57,028 nucleotides of DNA from Fischerella muscicola SAG 1427-1 = PCC 73103. Lineage in GTDB: Bacteria > Cyanobacteriota > Cyanobacteriia > Cyanobacteriales > Nostocaceae. Both the position numbers and the translations under genes were made by a program. Below, piece by piece: positions 27,030-33,989 of this stretch (positions are counted from its first letter, which is position 1; each line of letters starts with the position of its first letter). The stretch lies in contig NZ_AJLJ01000228.1 in the NCBI RefSeq assembly GCF_000317245.1, positions 1 through 57,028 on the forward strand, read 5' to 3'. Under the pieces are notes generated by a model. It saw nothing but the letters and a program-made list of their open reading frames with translations. It searched no databases and was not told the DNA's origin.

Positions 27030-28646
27030 GTGATATCTAGAGTTTGGTTCAATTCTTTGTTACTTAGCCCTGCGGTGATAGTAGCAAGCTTTGTTGTGTT
27101 ACCCTCAACAGTTATAGCTGAAGTATCTACAAATGAACAAGTTCAGCCAGAATTTTCAGTAGTATCTGAAGTGTCTCAAAGCGATCAGGCGCAGGTCAGT
27201 TCTGTTTCTCAATTATCTGATGTACAGCCCACAGACTGGGCATTCCAAGCATTAACATCCCTTGTAGAAAAGTATGGTTGTATTGCTGGCTACCCCAATG
27301 TTACGTACAAAGGTAATCGGTCTATAACGCGATACGAATTTGCTGCTGGTTTGAATGCTTGTTTAGATCGGGTAAATGAAATCGTTGCGACTGCTACAAG
27401 TGATTTGGTGGCGAAAGAGGATTTAACCACACTACAAAGACTGCAAGAAGAGTTCTCAGTAGAATTAGCAACACTGCGCGGTCGGGTCGATGCGTTAGAA
27501 GCACGCACAACTGAAATAGAAGCAAATCAGTTTTCAACCACTACAAAACTCAATGCAGAAGCGATCTTTACCGTAGCTAGTGTTTTTGGCGATCGCGCTG
27601 CTGATAGAGACAATAATTCCAATAACAACCCAGAGTTACAAGATAATATCATTTTTGCAGACCGCGTGCGTCTGAATTTTGATACCAGCTTTATGGGGAA
27701 AGACCGTCTGCGAGTCCGTTTGCAAGGCAGAAATATCACTGAGTTTCAGGGTAATGTTACAGGTACGAGGATGACCCGTTTAGGATTTGATGGTGATGAT
27801 GATAACGACTTTGTGTTAGATGACCTGTACTATTCTTTTCCTTTGGGCGATAAAGCCAGAATCGTAGTTTCTGCTGCGAATACAGAATTTAATGCACTCG
27901 TAGAAACATTAAGTCCATTTGAAAGTTCTGGTACTGGTAGTATCTCGCGTTTTGGGCGGTTTAACCCAATCTACCGAACTGCTGGTAGTACTGGGTTAGT
28001 AGTCAATTATCAGTTTAGCGATCGCGCTAGTCTCGATTTAGCCTATATGGTTCGCGATCCTGAAGATCCTAGTGGTGAAAACGGACTATTCAACGGTAAT
28101 TATGGCGCTGTGGCACAATTCATCTTTGAGCCAATTAAAAACTTAAATCTAGGCTTGACTTATGTCCACTCCTACAATGCGGGAGGTAGCAATAGTGGTG
28201 TTAACCTCACAGGTAGTACAGGTAGTACCAACGCCATCAGACCTTTTGGGAATGTTTCTACTTCCGCAGATTCCCTCGGTCTACAAACTAGCTGGCGCAT
28301 CAGTCCTAAATTTACTCTTTCCGGTTGGTTAACCTACTCCTTTGCACAGTCGGAAGTTAGTGATGATAATGCAGATATCTTAAACTATGCTGTGACTTTG
28401 GCTTTTCCAGACTTAGGAGGAAAAGGTAATTTAGCGGGGATTGTCTTCGGTATGCCACCAAAAGTGATAGAAAGTAGCCAGGTAGAAGATCAAGATACTT
28501 CTTTACATATAGAAGGTTTTTATCGCTTCCAAGTCACGGATAATATTTCTATTACTCCTGGTGTGTTTGTGATTACCAATCCAGAACACAACGATAACAA
28601 CGACAGTATCTTTGTTGGTACAATTCGCACCACCTTCAAGTTTTAA
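27030..28646 (+). CDS. Outer-membrane porin with SLH domain (cyanobacterial Som/OprB type)
   Basis: This 538-residue protein starts with GTG, giving a signal peptide (MISRVWFNSLLLSPAVIVAS). An SLH domain (about 65-125; DVQPTDWAFQALTSLVEKYG, GNRSITRYEFAAGLNAC) anchors the protein to peptidoglycan-linked polymers. A coiled coil (about 135-165; LQRLQEEFSVELATLRGRVD) follows, then a beta-barrel of about 350 residues ending FVGTIRTTFKF with terminal Phe. It is expected to be a general outer-membrane channel; relatives are annotated as carbohydrate-selective or iron-uptake porins, and selectivity cannot be read here. The upstream element 26616-26729 is shared with the next gene. Confidence 0.88.
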   Translation: MISRVWFNSLLLSPAVIVASFVVLPSTVIAEVSTNEQVQPEFSVVSEVSQSDQAQVSSVSQLSDVQPTDWAFQALTSLVEKYGCIAGYPNVTYKGNRSITRYEFAAGLNACLDRVNEIVATATSDLVAKEDLTTLQRLQEEFSVELATLRGRVDALEARTTEIEANQFSTTTKLNAEAIFTVASVFGDRAADRDNNSNNNPELQDNIIFADRVRLNFDTSFMGKDRLRVRLQGRNITEFQGNVTGTRMTRLGFDGDDDNDFVLDDLYYSFPLGDKARIVVSAANTEFNALVETLSPFESSGTGSISRFGRFNPIYRTAGSTGLVVNYQFSDRASLDLAYMVRDPEDPSGENGLFNGNYGAVAQFIFEPIKNLNLGLTYVHSYNAGGSNSGVNLTGSTGSTNAIRPFGNVSTSADSLGLQTSWRISPKFTLSGWLTYSFAQSEVSDDNADILNYAVTLAFPDLGGKGNLAGIVFGMPPKVIESSQVEDQDTSLHIEGFYRFQVTDNISITPGVFVITNPEHNDNNDSIFVGTIRTTFKF

Positions 28647-28716
28647 GCTGAAAGATTGTATGAAGACTAGGGTGCGATCGCTTTATAACTTTTTACACTT
28701 ATACTGCAAAAGCTAT

Positions 28717-28830
28717 GTTGCCAAAAAGTTAATGCTCTGATAAATCTACTTAAGTGTCTTCTTTGAGACTTTGTAAAATACAACTATAGTCTCCTGGGTG
28801 CAATACCGTAAGTACAAACATCTACCTTGG
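28717..28830 (+). promoter_or_regulatory. Conserved leader element, copy B (PstS-like gene leader)
   Basis: This is the second copy of the 26616-26729 element, ending at the ribosome binding site (GGGAGA) ten bases before the ATG of the PstS-like gene. Here GAGACT and AGTCTC can form a 6-bp hairpin just before CCTGGGTGCAATACCG, and TCTCC can pair with GGGAGA at the Shine-Dalgarno region, which would allow control of translation. CTTAAG is an internal palindrome. The element matches no riboswitch class that I can recall. Confidence 0.55.
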
Positions 28831-28840
28831 GAGAATAATC

Positions 28841-30013
28841 ATGAATAATGAATTTATAGTATGCAAGCATTGTGGCTATGATACCAATCCGATTACGGCT
28901 ATACAATGTCTAAAGTGTGGTCAAAAACTGGATGTTTCGGTAAAAAATATTAATACGGATACTAAACTAAAGCCTAAATCTTTAGGAGATTGGCTGTTTA
29001 CACCTTGGATGATTTGGCTTGGTTGTGGTTTGTTGTTTGTGCTTGTGAGTGGGTCAATCTACTCTTTGTTCTCAAGTTCCAGCAGTGTCAACAATCCTAA
29101 TGGTGCCGGAGTTTATAGTTCTGGTGACAGCAACCAGAATATCCCTGCTGATGTCAAACTCTACGATTCAATGAAAGATGTACCAAAAGTGCCAGAAGGT
29201 ACATTTAACTACGGTGGTAGTGGCAGTTTTGCAGCTCTGACTGCTGCTGGATTTCACGAAGCCATTACCAAAGTTCACCCCAAATTTCGCCTCCGTTTCA
29301 CTGAACCGAAAGATGGTAAGCCTGGTGGTAAAAAGGGCATAGCTATGCTGATCGATGGTCAGGTAAGTTTTACTCTCTACGGAGCATCTCTCACAGACGA
29401 GCATTACAGCAAGGCTAGAGAGAGAGGCTTTAGACTCAAGCAATTACTGATAGGTTTTGATCCACTTGCCTTCTATACCCATCGAGATATCTTGATTCCA
29501 GGACTTTCGGTTGAGCAACTTCGAGACATATATAAGGGTAAACTAACCAATTGGAAGCAAGTGGGAGGGCCTAATCTGCCAATTATACCTTTTGCCAAAG
29601 ATCCTAAGGATTCTAATGCATTAAGTGAGCTTCTTGGGCTAGAAGCTGACCAATATAGTTCTAAAGTACAGTTTATTCGTGATACCACTGAATCTATTCG
29701 TAAGGTTGCTTCTACCCCTGGAGGGATTTCCTTTGCAGCAAATGCATTAATTATGGATCAACAAACGATCCGCCCCCTTGCTATTGCTAAAGCTAACTCC
29801 CAAGAATATGTGCAACCCTTGATAGATGATGGTAAGCAAATAAACATTGCCGCAATTAGAGATAGCTCTTACCTCCTGACTAGGCGTCGGTTTATTGTGT
29901 ATCGCCAAGATGGCACAATCGAACAACTAGCTGGGGAAGCCTATGCCAATATGTTGTTGTCCAAAGAAGGTCAGCAGATTGTCGAAAAGGCAGGATTTGT
30001 TCCCTTGCGCTGA
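28841..30013 (+). CDS. PstS-like substrate-binding protein with N-terminal zinc ribbon and membrane anchor
   Basis: This 390-residue protein starts with a zinc ribbon (CKHCGY ... CLKCGQK, four Cys, about 8-27). A single transmembrane segment (about 51-70; WMIWLGCGLLFVLVSGSIYS) and a Ser/Asn-rich linker follow. The rest (about 105-390) is a type 2 periplasmic binding domain of the phosphate-binding class: TFNYGGSGSFAAL, IPGLSVEQLRDIYKGKLTNW, GGPNLPIIPFAKDPKDSNAL, TPGGISFAA and LSKEGQQIVEKAGFVPLR. The ribbon would be cytoplasmic and the binding domain periplasmic. It probably senses or binds phosphate or a similar oxyanion. No Pst permease is adjacent. It shares a leader element with the porin region, and its 3' end is duplicated downstream. 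Confidence 0.85.
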   Translation: MNNEFIVCKHCGYDTNPITAIQCLKCGQKLDVSVKNINTDTKLKPKSLGDWLFTPWMIWLGCGLLFVLVSGSIYSLFSSSSSVNNPNGAGVYSSGDSNQNIPADVKLYDSMKDVPKVPEGTFNYGGSGSFAALTAAGFHEAITKVHPKFRLRFTEPKDGKPGGKKGIAMLIDGQVSFTLYGASLTDEHYSKARERGFRLKQLLIGFDPLAFYTHRDILIPGLSVEQLRDIYKGKLTNWKQVGGPNLPIIPFAKDPKDSNALSELLGLEADQYSSKVQFIRDTTESIRKVASTPGGISFAANALIMDQQTIRPLAIAKANSQEYVQPLIDDGKQINIAAIRDSSYLLTRRRFIVYRQDGTIEQLAGEAYANMLLSKEGQQIVEKAGFVPLR

Positions 30014-30133
30014 GACTTCAATCTCTAATGGGCTTAAATGTTATGTATGCAGCGAAACCTACATTTTTTTTCAAGCGCATTACCTTGCGATGCTCCTTTG
30101 GAGCATCGCATCGGGAAAAATGGATAAAGTCGA

Positions 30134-30266
30134 GGTCGGTTTAGTGTGTTTTGCTTGGACGGTACAATCGAGCAACTAGCTGGGGAAGCCTATGCTATTT
30201 ATTATGTTCTTGTCTAAAAAAGGTCAGCTTCTTGTCGAACAGGCAAGGCTTGTCCCCGTGCGCTGG
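30134..30266 (+). pseudogene. Degenerate duplicate of the PstS-like gene 3' end
   Basis: The segment matches 29886-30013, the tail of the preceding gene. GTCGGTTTA, then GGTACAATCGAGCAACTAGC, TGGGGAAGCCTATGC, and the final codons translate to LSKKGQLLVEQARLVPVRW against LSKEGQQIVEKAGFVPLR. A small insertion and stops break the frame. Its right part overlaps, on the other strand, the 3' end of the first dioxygenase gene. Confidence 0.8.
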
Positions 30267-31137
30267 ATTTAGGGATGAAACCCAATTCTATGAGATGAGC
30301 ATACTCTGAAATTCCGTCAAACCATAATCTATTTATCTTGCGAATTTCACTATCTGGAAAAGATGTTCTTCCATGTAGCACGCTAGTGTTATCAAGTAGC
30401 AGAATTTGATTGGCTTTAAGTTTAAAGATCAATTGATTCTCTGGGTCATTAACATAGTTTTTAATAATGTTGAAAACATCTGTGATTTGGGGTGGAACCG
30501 TAATTGTGACAATTGAATCTGCTTTGAAGGTAATTGATATTCTGCCTTGTTTTTCAACAAATATTGCTCGTGTATCTGTCTTACCACCTAGATTAGTTAT
30601 GGTCACTGTATTGGTAAACAGTTTTTGTAATTCTTGGGGATAATTTTCAATTAAATATTTATAGATAGATTCACCGTAGACAATTTGAGAAAACCCCCCG
30701 CTTTGAGAGGGTATCTCACATTGCATAGCAACAATTTTAGGAGGTTCGCTATCAGCTGAACCATCTGTATGCAATGGATGCATTTGATTAGTTACAGAAC
30801 GTGAAACATTATTAGCAAGGAAATTGTATAAATTTTCAACCGGAACAATACCATTTTCATCAGAGCGGCGATGTCTGATGACAGAACCGAAAAATTTAGT
30901 TAAAGCTAATAAATTTTCTTGAGGGTTTGGTAAAGCTTCACACTCCAGTATGACAAATTTAAATTTGTTGAGTATATAAAATAGGCTCTGTCTCTCTAAC
31001 TCTGAAATTTCTGCAACTGTCTTAACTTTTAGTGTTGCCTGGCTAATATCAATTTTTAAATTATCAATAATTTCTTGAGAATTTAAATTCGATATAAATT
31101 TGTTTATTTGAACGGGTTGGATATTATCTGATAGCAT
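30214..31137 (-). CDS. TauD/TfdA-like Fe(II)/2-oxoglutarate dioxygenase, copy 1
   Basis: This 307-residue enzyme has the 2-His-1-carboxylate facial triad: MHPLHTDGSA gives His123 and Asp125, and LDNTSVLHGRTSF gives His255 with nearby Arg257 or Arg270 for 2-oxoglutarate. Members hydroxylate or desaturate small acids, taurine-like sulfonates or carrier-bound amino acids. It is the last gene of the minus-strand cluster, 57 bases after its paralogue. Compared with the paralogue (ending LQLGFMSKFK) it carries about 15 extra C-terminal residues (SSARGQALPVRQEADLF) encoded antisense to the PstS-tail remnant. The start is ATG. Confidence 0.85.
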   Translation of the reverse strand: MLSDNIQPVQINKFISNLNSQEIIDNLKIDISQATLKVKTVAEISELERQSLFYILNKFKFVILECEALPNPQENLLALTKFFGSVIRHRRSDENGIVPVENLYNFLANNVSRSVTNQMHPLHTDGSADSEPPKIVAMQCEIPSQSGGFSQIVYGESIYKYLIENYPQELQKLFTNTVTITNLGGKTDTRAIFVEKQGRISITFKADSIVTITVPPQITDVFNIIKNYVNDPENQLIFKLKANQILLLDNTSVLHGRTSFPDSEIRKINRLWFDGISEYAHLIELGFIPKSSARGQALPVRQEADLF

Positions 31138-31194
31138 TTTACAAACTCCTTAACTTATATAAGCTTTTGATGATCTTTACAGGTGCTTGTTTAA

Positions 31195-32076
31195 CTATTT
31201 AAATTTAGACATAAATCCAAGTTGCAAACGATGAGAATATTCTGAAATTCCATCAAACCATAATTTATTTAGTTTACGAAATTCATTTTCAGGAAAAGAT
31301 GTTCTCCCATGTAAAACACCAGTATTATCAAGTATCAGAATTTGATGGGCTTTTAATTTAAAAATTAATTGATTCTTAGGATTATTAACATAGTTATTAA
31401 TAATATTGTAAACTTTTTTGATCTGAGATGGAATTTCAATTGAGACATGATCTTTTCTGATAGTCCTGAAAGTAATTGATATTTTACCTTCTTGCTCAAC
31501 AAATATCGGTCGTGATGCTGTTTGCTCAACTCTTGTGACCGTTAATGGATTTATAAACAAAACCTGCAATTCTTGAAAATGATTTTTTCTTAAGTATTCA
31601 TAGATAGATTCAGCACAAATAATTTGAGAAAGACCTCCATTGTGAGAAGGGATTTCACATTGTAAAGCAACAATTTTAGGAGGGTCTATCTCAGCCGAAC
31701 CATCCGTATGCATTAAATGTATTGTATTAGTTGTAGATACATTAGTTTTAGCAAGAGAGGAGTTATGTAAATTTTCAACTGGTATAATACCATCAACCTC
31801 AGAGCGTTTACTTTTCTTGATTGAACCAAAAATTTTCTCTAAAGCTAATAAATTTTCTTTAGGATTTGGCAATGGATTACATTCCAGTATGACAAACTTA
31901 TATTGGTTGAATATCTCAAATAACTTTTGTATATTAAGCTCGGACATTTCTACAACTTTACTGATTTTTAAGGTAACTTGATTAACATCGAATTTTGAAG
32001 CTTCAAGAATTGCTTGATCATCCAAATCTGCTCCAAAATCATCTCTTTCAAACATTTGGGTATTATCTGTTAACAT
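31195..32076 (-). CDS. TauD/TfdA-like Fe(II)/2-oxoglutarate dioxygenase, copy 2
   Basis: This 293-residue paralogue of the neighbouring gene is similar over its full length: KFDVNQVTLKISKVVEMSEL, FVILECNPLPNPKENLLAL, IHLMHTDGSAEIDPPKIVAL, ILDNTGVLHGRTSFPENEFR, KLNKLWFDGISEYSHRLQLG. The iron ligands H-x-D (HTD) and the distal His (LHGRTSF) are intact. Two adjacent copies suggest either two successive oxidations of one intermediate or recent duplication with divergence. It lies 132 bases after the adenylation gene. Confidence 0.85.
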   Translation of the reverse strand: MLTDNTQMFERDDFGADLDDQAILEASKFDVNQVTLKISKVVEMSELNIQKLFEIFNQYKFVILECNPLPNPKENLLALEKIFGSIKKSKRSEVDGIIPVENLHNSSLAKTNVSTTNTIHLMHTDGSAEIDPPKIVALQCEIPSHNGGLSQIICAESIYEYLRKNHFQELQVLFINPLTVTRVEQTASRPIFVEQEGKISITFRTIRKDHVSIEIPSQIKKVYNIINNYVNNPKNQLIFKLKAHQILILDNTGVLHGRTSFPENEFRKLNKLWFDGISEYSHRLQLGFMSKFK

Positions 32077-32208
32077 CGTGCAAACTCCTTCTCATCATTA
32101 ACATTGATCTATGAGATTACAGAACGCGATCGCTTTCGCTCGTAATTATTCAACTACGCTATAAAACTCTACAATCTTTATCAGAAGTATCTTTTAGCAA
32201 TTCTTTAA

Positions 32209-33858
32209 CTATGAAGTTGCTCTTGCTAGCATACTAATTCCTGAACAACTTAATTTTTTATACAATGTATTTCGATCAACTTTGCCATTAGCATTGAGGG
32301 GCATATAATCAAGGATGTGGATCGTATGCGGAACCATATAGGCAGGCAAACAATCGCGAGCTTTAGCTGTTAGCAACTCAACATTCAGTAAATTACCTGA
32401 TACAAAGGCAATTACGCCCTCATAACTCCCATCATTAAGAGGCCATCCTAAAGCTACTGCCTCTATCACACCAGGAACTGAACGCAAGGTTGCCTCAATA
32501 TCCCCTAAATCAACCCTATAACCCAACACTTTTATTTGCCGATCCATACGACCAAGGTAGATGTAATAATTGTCTACAAATCTCACGCGATCGCCAGTAC
32601 GGTAGTAGCGTAACTTGTTGCCATTTTGATCAGAACGTGTAAACGTACTCAGGCTCGTTTTTTGAGAATCATTCCAATAACCTGGAAATGTTTGCACACC
32701 AGCGACACAAAGTTCTCCATCTTCACTAGGTAGCACAGGCTGAAGATTTTCATCGACTACAAGGTGATGTAGGTGTTCGTACACCTGACCAATTGGCACT
32801 ATTCCATTGAAACACTCTCTGGGAGAAGATTCAGGATGCCATCGATAAGCTGCACAGGCGATAGTCAGCTCAGTTGGGCCATAAAGATTCTCGATTATTG
32901 AATTAGGTGCAGCAGATTGCCAAGCTAGCACAGAATCTTTTGTTAAGGCTTCACCACAAAACAGACTCAAACGTAGGCTTGGTAAACTTCCAGGTTTGAG
33001 CAAGTTTTTTTTACGCAAGAGAGTGATAATTGATGGCACAGAGAACCAGACTGTGATGTTTTTTTCCCCCACAAAGCGAAATGGCGAAAGTAGTTGGATA
33101 GGTTGCATAGCACACAAGCAGGCACCACTTCCCCATGCCATGAAGCAGTCGAAAATAGAAAGATCAAAAGTTTGATCGAAGGTCTGTGTCAGTCTATCCT
33201 CATGTGTAAGCTGATAACGTCGTTGGTTGACTTCAAGAAAATGTACAACGTTGGTATGGGTTATTGGTACACCCTTTGGCTCACCTGTACTTCCAGATGT
33301 AAAGAGTAGGTAGGCATATGCATCACCAGGTACAGTCGGCAATTGCTTTAGTGGTTTCGCCTTCTCTAGAGAAGTTCGATTCAAAACCCTAGCAGTAATA
33401 GAAGAAATACAAAACGTATCAGTATCAGGTAGGAGAATTACGTGTATTTCCCGTAAGCTTTCAATAATTTCTGTAAGTTGCTGGAGAGAATTTCTATCTA
33501 CTATGAGTGCATCAAGAGCGGCCAGTTCCACCATGGAACGAGTTCGTTGTGCAGGGAACTTTGGGTTAAGAGGAACAAAGGTGGCTCCAGCAAATAAGGT
33601 AGCCAGCACACCGATATATCCTACTTCACTACGGTAAGCTAAAATGCCAACTCTTTGAGGTGCTGTGGGGCAAGCTTCTAAAAGAGATGATGCCCAGCGT
33701 CGAGCTGTATCTTCTACATCTGCATAGGTTAGTTCGCGAATACCTACAGAGATAGCTGGAGCTTCTGGGTAACGTCCAGCACTCTCTAAAAAACTAGTGT
33801 GAAGTTTCTTAGTTTGTGTTGAATGATGATTTTTATGCAATTCTACAATGTGTTTCAT
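32209..33858 (-). CDS. Stand-alone amino-acid-type adenylation enzyme (NRPS A-domain / DltA-like)
   Basis: This 549-residue ANL-superfamily ligase has A3 in YLLFTSGSTGEPKGVPITH (about 183-201), A5 in NLYGPTELTIA, A7 in YYRTGDRVRF, A8 in GRMDRQIKVLGYRVDLGDIE and the A10 lysine in PLNANGKVDRNTL. In the substrate pocket, FDLSIFDCFMAWGSG places Asp232 at the position (Asp235 of GrsA) that binds the amino group, so an amino acid substrate is likely. The protein ends shortly after A10 with no carrier or thioesterase domain, so the aminoacyl group must be passed to a carrier elsewhere. The obvious candidate is the carrier domain of the upstream fusion protein, whose gene ends 131 bases before. Confidence 0.85.
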   Translation of the reverse strand: MKHIVELHKNHHSTQTKKLHTSFLESAGRYPEAPAISVGIRELTYADVEDTARRWASSLLEACPTAPQRVGILAYRSEVGYIGVLATLFAGATFVPLNPKFPAQRTRSMVELAALDALIVDRNSLQQLTEIIESLREIHVILLPDTDTFCISSITARVLNRTSLEKAKPLKQLPTVPGDAYAYLLFTSGSTGEPKGVPITHTNVVHFLEVNQRRYQLTHEDRLTQTFDQTFDLSIFDCFMAWGSGACLCAMQPIQLLSPFRFVGEKNITVWFSVPSIITLLRKKNLLKPGSLPSLRLSLFCGEALTKDSVLAWQSAAPNSIIENLYGPTELTIACAAYRWHPESSPRECFNGIVPIGQVYEHLHHLVVDENLQPVLPSEDGELCVAGVQTFPGYWNDSQKTSLSTFTRSDQNGNKLRYYRTGDRVRFVDNYYIYLGRMDRQIKVLGYRVDLGDIEATLRSVPGVIEAVALGWPLNDGSYEGVIAFVSGNLLNVELLTAKARDCLPAYMVPHTIHILDYMPLNANGKVDRNTLYKKLSCSGISMLARATS

Positions 33859-33989
33859 AGTTACCTTATATGAAGTAAGTTTTATTTGTGCAAAATTATT
33901 AATTGCATCAAAATCAAATAAATTAAATATAGTAAAAAGGGTAATATTTTGAGATTAAAAACTAAATAAATTGAGTATCTAATATAAAA

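Noticed and set aside
28717..28830. Known riboswitch classes (cobalamin, TPP, fluoride, guanidine, glutamine) for the repeated leader element
   Set aside because: None of the core consensus motifs of these classes could be matched, so it is left as an unassigned element.
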